Shown here piece after piece: positions 1 through 6,339 of a DNA stretch of 18,222 nucleotides. Made by a program: the position numbers and the translations under genes. The stretch's first letter is position 1. Each line of letters opens with the position of its first letter. The notes beneath the pieces are model-generated. The model saw only the letters and a program-made list of their open reading frames with translations, had not been told where the DNA came from and made no database searches. Source of the DNA: UBA1738 sp045580145 (GTDB lineage: Bacteria > Bacillota > Clostridia > UBA1381); NCBI GenBank assembly GCA_045580145.1, contig JAZNNI010000001.1, positions 1 to 18,222 on the forward strand. The letters run 5' to 3'.

Positions 1-10
1 CAAATATTTT

Positions 11-37
11 CACGCACCAAGTGGTGCGTGATTTTTG
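11..37 (+). terminator. Rho-independent terminator of an upstream plus-strand gene outside the window
   Basis: An eight-base-pair stem (CACGCACC / GGTGCGTG) with an AAGT loop is followed by ATTTTTGTTATTTT on the plus strand. The T-rich tail lies on the plus-strand side, so it would end a transcript entering from the left edge. The minus-strand XRE gene ends at position 38 and may use it weakly from the other side. Confidence 0.6.
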
Positions 38-253
38 TTATTTTATGGGCTTAGAATTATTTGTTCTGCCTACAATATAATCAACAGAGGTGTTATAAAA
101 GTCTGCAAGTTTAATCAGCATGGAAACAGGAATTTCACGAAGTCCTCGTTCGTATCGTGCATATACCTGACGATTGCATGTGAGATAGTCTGCAAGTTGT
201 TGTTGAGTTAAATCGTTATCTATTCTCAAATCATATAATCTTCTAAAGAACAT
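38..253 (-). CDS. XRE-family small HTH transcriptional regulator
   Basis: This is a 71-residue, single-domain DNA-binding protein that is essentially one Cro/C1-type helix-turn-helix. Visible elements are an LTQQQLADYL helix, the NRQVYARYERG recognition region, and the IPVSMLIKLADFYNTSVDYI segment typical of XRE repressors. I set the start at the ATG at 253 because AGAGGTG sits six bases upstream of it. An in-frame GTG at 262 lies inside that ribosome binding site and is unlikely to be used. There is no effector domain, so it probably acts as a small repressor. It is divergent from the 77-residue gene at 345. The 90-bp gap between them holds two palindromes that are good candidate operators, so autoregulation and control of the neighbour are likely. 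This arrangement is common in small accessory or phage-derived modules, but no other mobile gene is visible. Confidence 0.9.
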   Translation of the reverse strand: MFFRRLYDLRIDNDLTQQQLADYLTCNRQVYARYERGLREIPVSMLIKLADFYNTSVDYIVGRTNNSKPIK

Positions 254-265
254 CAAAATCACCTC

Positions 266-294
266 TTGACTTTAATGTTACCATATGGTAATAT
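266..294 (+). promoter_or_regulatory. Promoter of the 345 gene with an operator in its spacer
   Basis: TTGACT (266-271) and TAATAT (289-294) are separated by 17 bases. The perfect 14-bp palindrome TTACCATATGGTAA (278-291) fills the spacer and touches the -10 element, a position where a bound repressor would block RNA polymerase. TATAAT at 292-297 is a better -10 hexamer but would give a 20-base spacer. Confidence 0.6.
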
Positions 295-325
295 AATATC
301 AGCAAAATGGTACTAATTGATACCA
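278..325. promoter_or_regulatory. Paired XRE operator candidates in the divergent intergenic region
   Basis: The first site is the perfect palindrome TTACCATATGGTAA (278-291). The second is an imperfect inverted repeat with arms TGGTA (308-312) and TACCA (321-325) around AATT. Both share the half-site TACCA/TGGTA. Two related palindromes beside a small XRE gene suggest cooperative repressor binding and control of both divergent genes. Confidence 0.55.
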
Positions 326-344
326 CTAAAGAGGAGATGTTAAG

Positions 345-578
345 GTGAAAGTAAAAATAGAATTGTTGAGAGCTTATATATCTGATGCTATAAATGAGCG
401 AATTCAGGATTTTGAAATTGATGCAGACAAAATTGCAGATACAGTTGCAATAAAAATGTTGGCAGAAATTCAAGATATAATAATGGATGATGAATATTCA
501 GATTTTGAAATTGTAGAAGAAATAGTTTGCGTGTTTAAAAAATATAAAATTGATTTCGGAAGTTGTCATGACTTTTAA
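345..578 (+). CDS. Small acidic protein of unknown function
   Basis: This gene encodes 77 residues. I do not recognise a family. The start is GTG at 345, with GAGGAG at 331-336 eight bases upstream. An ATG at 337 directly abuts that ribosome binding site and opens only a three-codon frame (ATG TTA AGG TGA), so it is not the start. The protein is rich in Asp, Glu, Ile and Lys, looks mostly helical, and has no signal peptide or membrane segment. Its C-terminal part, EEIVCVFKKYKIDF, is the only mixed hydrophobic/basic stretch. It is transcribed away from the XRE gene across a shared operator region, so it is probably that repressor's target. It could be a small partner or antitoxin-like protein, but nothing in the sequence proves this. 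Confidence 0.6.
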   Translation: MKVKIELLRAYISDAINERIQDFEIDADKIADTVAIKMLAEIQDIIMDDEYSDFEIVEEIVCVFKKYKIDFGSCHDF

Positions 579-687
579 GGTAAGTGGACGTGATTTTTAT
601 TTATCTCTGAAAAAATTTTGTGAGATTTAATAAAATCAGCATTTGATGGAAATACTCATAATATATCAAAAGAAGGGAGAAAGGTTT

Positions 688-1122
688 ATGGTAGAACAAG
701 ACACAATAAAATTACTTCGTGAAAGTGATGCGGGTATAAAGATGGGAGTATCATCTATAAACGAAGTTTTGGAATACACAAAAGATGATAATCTTAAAGA
801 GATTTTATCTGTGTGCAAAGATAAACACGAAAAGCTCAACGAAGAAATGAAGGAGCTTTTGGACGAATACGGTGACGAGGGGAAAGAGCCTAATCCAATA
901 GCAAAGGGAATGTCTTGGATGAAAACCAATATGAAGCTCAGTATGGAGGAGTCGGATCGCACAGTTGCAGATTTGATAACAGATGGCTGTAATATGGGAG
1001 TTAAGTCACTCCATAAATATTTAAATCAATATGCGGCTGCAGATGAGAAGTCAAAGGATATAACAAAAAGACTTATCAATCTGGAAGAAAAGCTGGCGAT
1101 TGACATACGCGAATTTTTATAA
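688..1122 (+). CDS. DUF2383/PA2169-like four-helix-bundle protein
   Basis: This gene encodes a 144-residue, charged, all-helical soluble protein. I chose the ATG at 688 over the in-frame ATG at 643 because GGGAG at 675-679 stands eight bases upstream and the protein starts naturally as MVEQDTIKLL. The layout is two pairs of helices joined by a Gly/Pro-containing linker (about residues 66-78). The conserved-looking C-terminal block includes TVADLITDGCNMGVKSL and YLNQYAAADEKS. This resembles small ferritin-like or DUF2383-type proteins common in Clostridia. The classical EXXH di-iron ligands are not obvious, so metal binding is unproven. It stands alone with its own terminator. I could not identify a convincing promoter in 579-687. 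Function is unknown; a stress or storage role would be a guess from related families. Confidence 0.75.
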   Translation: MVEQDTIKLLRESDAGIKMGVSSINEVLEYTKDDNLKEILSVCKDKHEKLNEEMKELLDEYGDEGKEPNPIAKGMSWMKTNMKLSMEESDRTVADLITDGCNMGVKSLHKYLNQYAAADEKSKDITKRLINLEEKLAIDIREFL

Positions 1123-1126
1123 GAAG

Positions 1127-1152
1127 AAGAAGCCGACTTCCGGCTTCTTTTT
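1127..1152 (+). terminator. Rho-independent terminator after the helical-bundle gene
   Basis: AAGAAGCCG (1127-1135) pairs perfectly with CGGCTTCTT (1141-1149) across a five-base loop and is followed by Ts. It begins five bases after the stop codon of the 688 gene. Confidence 0.9.
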
Positions 1153-1241
1153 AATGAAAGGTATATGACAAAAGCTCGCAGAACTATTTTACTAAACGGC
1201 AGTCGCCCTCACAGTGTTCGAATCCCTATGAATTAAGCATA

Positions 1242-1276
1242 CAAAAACAGGACACCAAAATATGGCATCCTGTTTT
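1242..1276 (-). terminator. Terminator of the tRNA-Arg gene
   Basis: On the minus strand the tRNA 3' end runs straight into an inverted repeat, AAAAACAGGA ... TCCTGTTTTT, ending in a T-run. It would end the tRNA transcript. The same repeat read on the plus strand also ends in Ts, so it may work in both directions. Confidence 0.75.
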
Positions 1277-1353
1277 TGGTACGCCGAAAGGGATTCGAAC
1301 CCCTGACCTTTTGGTTCGTAGCCAAACACTCTATCCAACTGAGCTACCGGCGC
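1277..1353 (-). tRNA. tRNA-Arg (anticodon ACG)
   Basis: The minus strand folds as a normal cloverleaf. The acceptor arm is GCGCCGG with TCGGCGT (two G-U pairs), the D-arm is TAGCTCAGTTGGATAGAG, the anticodon stem is TTTGG/CCAAA around loop CTACGAA, and the T-arm is AGGGGTTCGAATCCCTT. The discriminator is A and CCA is encoded, giving 77 bases. Anticodon ACG, read as ICG after deamination, decodes CGU, CGC and CGA. Confidence 0.97.
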
Positions 1354-1375
1354 ATATCAATTAACAACATCAAAT

Positions 1376-1405
1376 ATTATAGCACATATTACCTTTGATT
1401 GTCAA
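1376..1405 (-). promoter_or_regulatory. Promoter of tRNA-Arg
   Basis: On the minus strand, TTGACA (1400-1405) and TATAAT (1376-1381) are separated by 18 bases. Both hexamers match the housekeeping sigma consensus exactly. The element lies 22 bases upstream of the tRNA 5' end, as expected for a stable RNA gene. Confidence 0.9.
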
Positions 1406-1474
1406 GTGATTTTATAAAAATGTTTATGTTATTTTTTATAAAAATAAATAATGCAAAAAATGATAAATTAAAAA

Positions 1475-1538
1475 GTCAATGTCGTTTGTAAAACGAGTCA
1501 ATAAGGGTATATTTTTGCATAAACCACTATGCTATAAT
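1475..1538 (+). promoter_or_regulatory. Extended -10 promoter and candidate operator of the epimerase-family gene
   Basis: TGCTATAAT (1530-1538) is an extended -10 element with no good -35, which suggests the promoter needs an activator. Just upstream, TCGTTT-gta-AAACGA (1482-1496) is a perfect short inverted repeat. It is flanked by two GTCAAT direct repeats (1475-1480 and 1497-1502), 22 bases apart. TTTGCATAA at 1514-1522 matches the left part of the repeats found upstream of nagB, but in AT-rich DNA this is weak evidence. Confidence 0.45.
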
Positions 1539-1570
1539 AAGATAAAATAAAATGTGAGGAGTATACATAT

Positions 1571-2728
1571 ATGAAGTTTAAATCTGATTTAATAAATAAT
1601 ATTCTGCCTTTCTGGCTGAAGGGAAGTATTGACTATGAAAACGGCGGAATTTTTACAAATCTGGACCGTGAGGGAAAGATTTATGGAAGAGAAAAGAGTG
1701 TGTGGTTTCAGGGAAGAGCGCTTTGGGTATTTTCAAAGGCATACAACCTTATTGATAAAAATCCTGAATACATAAAGGCTGCAAAAGCAATTTACGAATT
1801 TTTGCCAAAATGTACCGATACGGATGGAAGAATGTTCTTCACAGTAACAGCAGACGGACGCGAAATCCAAAAAAGACGTTACTATTTCTCCGAAACCTTT
1901 GCGGCTATCGGATGTGCTGAGTATTACAAGGCAACGGGGGATAAAAAGGCATTAGCGGATGCGGAGAAGTATTTTAATGTTGCATATGAATGTTTTACCG
2001 GAAAACGTGAAACTATGCCTAAGTTCAATGGTGACAACTATAATTTCAAAGCTCTTTCACCTGTTATGATAATGCTTGCTACAGCTCAGGTTATGCGCAG
2101 TATTGATGATGTAAAGGAAAAATATTCAGCTATTGCAAAAGAATGTCTTGACGAAATAATGAATGGTGGATATTTAACAGACAGAGCATTAATGGAAAAC
2201 GTGGATAAGGAACAGGGCTTTGTTGATTCTCCATCGGGACGTATCGTAAATCCCGGACATTCGCTGGAAGCAGCGTGGTTTATTATGACAGAGGGACTTC
2301 TTACTGATAACAAAGCCGCAATAGATTTTGCAAAGAAAATTATTGATATTACTTTGCCTTTAGGAATCGACAAGGCGCACGGCGGCATTATTGCATTTAC
2401 CGATATAAATGGAAAACCACCTGTTCAGCTTGAATGGGATATGAAGCTTTGGTGGCCGCAATGCGAAGCTATGATTGCACTTCGTCTTGCATATTTAGTG
2501 TATGGCGAGGAAAATTATAAGGCTGTTTATGAAGAGCTTAAAGCTTATTGCGAGAAATATTTTGTTGACGAAGAATGCGGCGAGTGGTATGGATACCTTC
2601 ACTATGATAACAGCGTTTCAACAACCCTAAAGGGAAACATTTTCAAAGGCCCATTCCATATTCCGAGATTTTATATGATAATGTCTGCTATGGACGATAC
2701 AGATAGTATTTTAAGCTTTATGAAATAA
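1571..2728 (+). CDS. N-acylglucosamine 2-epimerase (AGE) family protein
   Basis: This gene encodes 385 residues, close to the usual length of the (alpha/alpha)6-barrel AGE/RnBP family. The family interconverts N-acetylglucosamine and N-acetylmannosamine, or epimerises/isomerises other sugars such as cellobiose or mannose. Family hallmarks are an N-terminal GGIFTNLDREG segment, KSVWFQGRALWVFSKAYN, the RYYFSETFAAIG helix near residue 110, and the NPGHSLEAAWF motif (about residue 225), whose His is part of the active site. The C-terminal WWPQCEAMIAL and KGPFHIPRFYM blocks are also typical. GAGGAG lies nine bases before the ATG. There is no signal peptide, so it acts in the cytoplasm. It converges on nagB, which points to amino-sugar use (GlcNAc/ManNAc), but the exact substrate cannot be read from sequence; a cellobiose 2-epimerase is an alternative. 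Confidence 0.88.
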   Translation: MKFKSDLINNILPFWLKGSIDYENGGIFTNLDREGKIYGREKSVWFQGRALWVFSKAYNLIDKNPEYIKAAKAIYEFLPKCTDTDGRMFFTVTADGREIQKRRYYFSETFAAIGCAEYYKATGDKKALADAEKYFNVAYECFTGKRETMPKFNGDNYNFKALSPVMIMLATAQVMRSIDDVKEKYSAIAKECLDEIMNGGYLTDRALMENVDKEQGFVDSPSGRIVNPGHSLEAAWFIMTEGLLTDNKAAIDFAKKIIDITLPLGIDKAHGGIIAFTDINGKPPVQLEWDMKLWWPQCEAMIALRLAYLVYGEENYKAVYEELKAYCEKYFVDEECGEWYGYLHYDNSVSTTLKGNIFKGPFHIPRFYMIMSAMDDTDSILSFMK

Positions 2729-2741
2729 GTACAAATTAAAA

Positions 2742-2771
2742 AAACTCCCCTGTCTATAAACAGGGGAGTTT
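2742..2771. terminator. Bidirectional terminator between the epimerase gene and nagB
   Basis: A perfect twelve-base-pair stem (AAACTCCCCTGT / ACAGGGGAGTTT) encloses a six-base loop. The minus-strand side ends in a run of seven Ts, so it is strongest for nagB. It also serves the plus-strand epimerase gene, whose stop codon is 14 bases away. Confidence 0.9.
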
Positions 2772-2784
2772 GCTATTTATGTAA

Positions 2785-3510
2785 TTATACTTCCGGATAT
2801 GCTTCGCGGTCGCAGATTAAGGTTACGTCAGGATGAACCTTCAAAATAGTTGCAGGGATATTTGTTGTTATGTCGCTGTTTAAAAGTGCTGAAACAACCT
2901 GCTTCTTTGACTTACCATTTGCAAGAAGAATAATCTTCTTTGCGCGCATAATTGATGCGATTCCCATCGTAAGAGCCTTTGTCGGTACATCCTCTACCTT
3001 TTCAAAGAAGCGTGAATTTGCTTCTATTGTACTCTTTGTAAGACCTGTAAGATGGGTGTCGGCGTTAAGAACCTTGTCCGGTTCATTAAAGCCTATATGA
3101 CCATTCTGACCGATGCCGAGAATCTGCAAATCTATTCCGTTTGAATTTTTGATTTTGTGGTCGTATTCACGGCATTCACACTCAGGGTCTTCTGCTAAGC
3201 CGTTTGGAACAAATGTATTTTCAATATTTATATTGATTTTAGAGAACAAGTGCTTGTTCATAAAATAACGATAGCTTTGGTCATTTTCAGGAGAAATAGG
3301 GTAGTATTCATCGAGGTTAAAGGACATAACCTTTTCAAAATCCACCTCGCCTGCCCTGTTCATTTTGCAAAGGTTTTCATATAAACCAATAGGTGTTGAA
3401 CCTGTTGCAAGACCCAAAATGCAATCAGGCTTTGAATTTACCAAAGACGCGACAAGTTCTGCTGCCTTTAACGAGAGTTCTTCATAGTTATCACAGATTA
3501 TAATATTCAT
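2785..3510 (-). CDS. nagB: Glucosamine-6-phosphate deaminase
   Basis: This enzyme converts glucosamine-6-phosphate to fructose-6-phosphate and ammonia, feeding amino sugars into glycolysis. It has 241 residues, matching the short Bacillus-type NagB rather than the 266-residue E. coli form with its allosteric extension. Visible motifs are the phosphate-binding loop GLATGSTPIGLYENL (about 33-47), FNLDEYYPI with catalytic Asp67, and GIGQNGHIGFNEP (132-144) with the ring-opening His138 and its Glu partner. The start is the ATG at 3510, with GTGAGGT a few bases upstream. It is divergent from an AraC-type regulator, with shared repeats in the gap, and convergent with an AGE-family gene. That context supports a small amino-sugar catabolic module. 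No nagA deacetylase or transporter is present in this window. Confidence 0.96.
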   Translation of the reverse strand: MNIIICDNYEELSLKAAELVASLVNSKPDCILGLATGSTPIGLYENLCKMNRAGEVDFEKVMSFNLDEYYPISPENDQSYRYFMNKHLFSKININIENTFVPNGLAEDPECECREYDHKIKNSNGIDLQILGIGQNGHIGFNEPDKVLNADTHLTGLTKSTIEANSRFFEKVEDVPTKALTMGIASIMRAKKIILLANGKSKKQVVSALLNSDITTNIPATILKVHPDVTLICDREAYPEV

Positions 3511-3572
3511 AGCTATACCTCACTTTACCCTATGTTTTTCAAGTATATTATATAGGTAAACCACGGCAAAAT

Positions 3573-3608
3573 ATTTGCATAATTGTACGAGAAATTTGCA
3601 CGATTGTA
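3573..3608. repeat. Two 15-bp direct repeats, 21 bp apart (AraC-type binding site)
   Basis: ATTTGCATAATTGTA (3573-3587) and ATTTGCACGATTGTA (3594-3608) match at 13 of 15 positions and are offset by exactly 21 bp, two helical turns. Tandem half-sites at that spacing are the usual architecture of AraC/XylS operators. They lie immediately upstream of the araC-type gene's -35 and about 63 bp upstream of nagB. Confidence 0.75.
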
Positions 3609-3637
3609 TTTACTTTTATGGCGCTTTTTGTTATAAT
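3609..3637 (+). promoter_or_regulatory. Promoter of the AraC-family regulator gene
   Basis: TTTACT (3609-3614) and TATAAT (3632-3637) are separated by 17 bases. The -35 directly abuts the second direct repeat, so a bound AraC-type protein could contact polymerase or block it. The gene's own ribosome binding site GAGGTGAGG follows. Confidence 0.65.
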
Positions 3638-3655
3638 AAACTTGAGGTGAGGAAA

Positions 3656-4531
3656 ATGGAATTTGAGTCTTTACATATTAGAGATGAAGTGGTCGTAAAA
3701 GATTTAGTTTCGGTTCATTATTTTGAATTTTCGAAGTATTATAAGTTCCCCGGGGAAAGCCATAATTTCTGGGAATTGGTATATGTTGACAGAGGGAGTA
3801 TAAATGCATACAGCGAGGATAAGGAATTTCTTTTGAAATCGGGAGATATAATATTTCATAAGCCAAATGAATGGCATAATCTTTTAGCAGACGGAACACA
3901 CGTTTCGAATGTGGTTGTTGTTACTTTTATTTCAAATTCAAGATGTATGAAACATTTTAACAACAGAATTCAAAAAGCCAAGGATTCGCAGAGGGAACTT
4001 TTATCTAAAATAATTAGTGAAAGCACAAAGCTTTTTAAAACACCGCTTGATGACCCCTTTACGCTAAAGTATGAGAAAAACGAAAAATGTCCTTTTGCAT
4101 CTGAGCAGCTCATACGTCTTTACCTTGTTGAACTCTTAATTAGTATCATAAGAGACGATTCGCGAAATTTACAAACTGCGTTTATGCAGAATACTTCAAA
4201 CAGACTTGTAAATGATGTGACAGATTTTTTAAACAGTCATTTATCTGAGAAGATAACTGTAAGTGATGTTGAAAAATTTGCTAAGGTGAGCAGAACTGCA
4301 CTGGAGAGCGCTTTTAAAGCGACAGTTGGAATGGGGGTTATTGATTACTACATAAAAATGAAGATTGAGTGCGCAAAAAAATATATACGTGAGGATAGCT
4401 ATAATATAACTCAGATTGCCGATATTTTGGGGTATGAAAGCATCCATTATTTTTCAAGGCAATTTAAGAAAATAACGAAAATGTCGCCTAAGGAATATTC
4501 AAATTCTATAAAGGCTATGGGAATAAAGTAA
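3656..4531 (+). CDS. AraC-family transcriptional regulator with cupin sensor domain
   Basis: This gene encodes 291 residues. I placed the start at the ATG at 3656, three bases after GAGGTGAGG; the longer frame back to 3575 would run through the promoter and operator repeats. The N-terminal half is a cupin-like ligand-binding domain, with HNFWELVYVDRGS and the KSGDIIFHKPNEWHNL segment typical of AraC sugar sensors. The C-terminal ~100 residues hold the two helix-turn-helix motifs. These include ITVSDVEKFAKVSRTALE, NITQIADILGYESIHYFSR and the family signature ending FKKITKMSPKEY. It is divergent from nagB and next to an AGE-family gene, so it most likely controls amino-sugar use and its own expression through the 21-bp-spaced repeats. 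The inducing sugar is not evident. Confidence 0.93.
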   Translation: MEFESLHIRDEVVVKDLVSVHYFEFSKYYKFPGESHNFWELVYVDRGSINAYSEDKEFLLKSGDIIFHKPNEWHNLLADGTHVSNVVVVTFISNSRCMKHFNNRIQKAKDSQRELLSKIISESTKLFKTPLDDPFTLKYEKNEKCPFASEQLIRLYLVELLISIIRDDSRNLQTAFMQNTSNRLVNDVTDFLNSHLSEKITVSDVEKFAKVSRTALESAFKATVGMGVIDYYIKMKIECAKKYIREDSYNITQIADILGYESIHYFSRQFKKITKMSPKEYSNSIKAMGIK

Positions 4532-4567
4532 AAAACAGGGACAGAAAAAATTATCTGTCCCTGTTTT
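4532..4567. terminator. Bidirectional terminator between the AraC gene and the ior operon
   Basis: A perfect 14-base-pair stem (AAAACAGGGACAGA / TCTGTCCCTGTTTT) with an eight-base loop lies between the converging stop codons. A T-run follows in both orientations. It ends the five-gene minus-strand operon. Confidence 0.92.
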
Positions 4568-4577
4568 GTGAATGCAA

Positions 4578-5009
4578 TTAAATTCTGTAAATGTCTTTTG
4601 CCTCTGCTGTGCTTATGCCTGCTTTGTCTAAAGCGATAGATGCAGCCTCAGCATCTGAAACTTTAACTACCATCAATGCTTTGTTATTGACAGAGCCTAC
4701 GAAGGCATACATATAATCAACGTTGATATTATTTTTTACAAAGATGTCGAGGACTTTTGAAAGTCCACCAGGGGTATCGTCCATAACTACTGCGAGTACA
4801 TCTGTGATTTTCACTATGACACCTATTTCACGAAGTGTAGCTACTGCAAGGTCAGGGTCATTTACGATAAGACGAAGTATGCCATATTCAGATGTGTCAG
4901 CAAGCGACAATGCACTTATATCAATATTCTTTTTTCCAAGGGCTTCTATAATTGGTGCAAGACCGCCTGGTCTGTTTTCGGTAAAAACTGAAATCTGTTT
5001 TATTAACAT
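4578..5009 (-). CDS. Tandem ACT-domain protein
   Basis: This gene encodes 143 residues made of two ACT domains, about 1-70 and 71-143. The first opens with KQISVFTENRPGGLAPIIEAL and the second with VLAVVMDDTPGGLSKVLDIF. Each has the Gly-Gly turn where ACT domains bind small effectors, usually amino acids. There is no attached catalytic domain. Proteins of this kind are often found directly beside phenylacetate-CoA ligase genes in anaerobes. As the last gene of the T-box operon it may sense an aromatic or branched amino acid and tune the ligase or IorAB by protein contact; that is inference. AAGGAGTG stands six bases before the ATG, 13 bases after the upstream stop codon. Confidence 0.9.
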   Translation of the reverse strand: MLIKQISVFTENRPGGLAPIIEALGKKNIDISALSLADTSEYGILRLIVNDPDLAVATLREIGVIVKITDVLAVVMDDTPGGLSKVLDIFVKNNINVDYMYAFVGSVNNKALMVVKVSDAEAASIALDKAGISTAEAKDIYRI

Positions 5010-5022
5010 AATATCACTCCTT

Positions 5023-6327
5023 TTAAGAAAGTTTACGATTATCTATAACTCTTTTTGCCTTACCCTCGCTGCGCTGAATTGATTTAGGGTTAACAAGGTG
5101 AACCTTTGCACCAATTCCCAAAACATCACGCAGCTTGTTTGTGATATTTTTTTCAAGGGTTTCGATTGACCTTACATCGTCAGCAAAAAGATGCTCGCTC
5201 ATTTCAACATTTACGTCGAAGGTGTCATTATTATTTACTCTGTCAACAACAATCTGATAGTTTGGCGTAATATCTCCGCCGACGCTCATTAATACTTCCT
5301 CAATTTGTGATGGGAATACGTTTACACCACGGATAATCAGCATATCATCGCTTCTGCCGCAAGGCTTCTTCATACGGATATGTGTTCTTCCGCATTTGCA
5401 AGGCTCAACAATAAGCTGGCAAATATCACGTGTTCTATAACGAATAAGAGGGAAGCCTTCTTTTGTAATTGTAGTAAATACAAGCTCACCCTGCTCTCCG
5501 TAAGGGAGAACCTCGCCTGTGTCGGGATTTATGATTTCAGGAATAAACATATCCTCCCAAACGTGCATACCATCCTGATATTCACACTCACAAGCAACAC
5601 CCGGTCCCATAATTTCAGAAAGACCGTAAATGTCATATGCTTTCATTCCTAATTTATCTTCAATCGCGTGACGCATATCCTCGGTCCAAGGCTCTGCACC
5701 TAAGATGCCGGCCTTAAGCTTTAACTGGTCGGTTACACCAAGCTCCTCTGCAGCTTCGCCAAGGTAAAGAGCATATGAAGGTGTGCAACAAAGAGCTGTT
5801 GAGCCGAAATCAACCATTGTCTGAATCTGGTTGTGGGTATTTCCTGAGGAAATAGGGATTGTTGTAGCACCGATTTTGTGTGAGCCTCCGTGTGCGCCGA
5901 GACCGCCTGTAAATAAGCCGTAGCCATAGGAAACCTGAATGAAGTCATCTTTTCCAAGTCCTATTGCAGTAAACATTCTTGCAACACAATCATCCCAGTT
6001 ATTGATATCTTTTTCTGTGTAGCCAACAACTATTTTCTTGCCTGTTGTTCCGCTTGATGCGTGAACTCTTACAATGTCAGTCATCGGCACTGCGAAAAGC
6101 CCGTATGGGTAGTAGTCTCTTAAATCCTGCTTGTATGAAAAAGGAAGCTTTGATAAGTCATCAACCGACTTGATATCAGATGGTTTTAAGCCTTTTTCAT
6201 CCATACGCTTTCTAAAAAGCTCAACATTTTCATACATTCTTTTGACTTGCCATACAAGTCTTTCGCTCTGGAGTTTTTTGAGCTCCTCGCGAGGCATTGT
6301 TTCAATTTCTTTTTGCCACATTGCCAT
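5023..6327 (-). CDS. paaK: Phenylacetate-CoA ligase
   Basis: This enzyme joins an arylacetic acid to CoA at the cost of ATP (to AMP). The 434-residue length is typical of PaaK, which lacks the first ~100 residues of other adenylate-forming enzymes. Motifs in order are the ATP P-loop HASSGTTGKKIVVGYTEKD (about 90-108), YGLSEIMGPGVACEC, the adenine/ribose-binding PLIRYRTRDI, and the hinge/C-terminal MLIIRGVNVFPSQIEEVL. AGGAGG is placed eight bases before the ATG. It is the fourth gene of the T-box operon, 12 bases after iorB. Arylacetyl-CoA is exactly the compound on the acid side of the IorAB reaction, so this pairing is metabolically coherent. The substrate could be phenylacetate, 4-hydroxyphenylacetate or indoleacetate; sequence alone does not settle it. 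Confidence 0.93.
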   Translation of the reverse strand: MAMWQKEIETMPREELKKLQSERLVWQVKRMYENVELFRKRMDEKGLKPSDIKSVDDLSKLPFSYKQDLRDYYPYGLFAVPMTDIVRVHASSGTTGKKIVVGYTEKDINNWDDCVARMFTAIGLGKDDFIQVSYGYGLFTGGLGAHGGSHKIGATTIPISSGNTHNQIQTMVDFGSTALCCTPSYALYLGEAAEELGVTDQLKLKAGILGAEPWTEDMRHAIEDKLGMKAYDIYGLSEIMGPGVACECEYQDGMHVWEDMFIPEIINPDTGEVLPYGEQGELVFTTITKEGFPLIRYRTRDICQLIVEPCKCGRTHIRMKKPCGRSDDMLIIRGVNVFPSQIEEVLMSVGGDITPNYQIVVDRVNNNDTFDVNVEMSEHLFADDVRSIETLEKNITNKLRDVLGIGAKVHLVNPKSIQRSEGKAKRVIDNRKLS

Positions 6328-6339
6328 TTTGATCGCCTC

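Noticed and set aside
337..348. Mini reading frame ATG TTA AGG TGA just before the 345 gene, as a start codon or uORF
   Set aside because: The ATG touches the GAGGAG ribosome binding site with no spacing, while GTG at 345 has ideal spacing and opens the long frame.
1160..1235. A functional second tRNA on the plus strand
   Set aside because: Only a T-loop-like GTTCGAATCC is convincing; the acceptor, D and anticodon stems do not pair, so it was kept only as a possible relic.
3575..3655. N-terminal extension of the AraC-family protein
   Set aside because: It would translate the operator repeats and promoter; GAGGTGAGG directly precedes the ATG at 3656.
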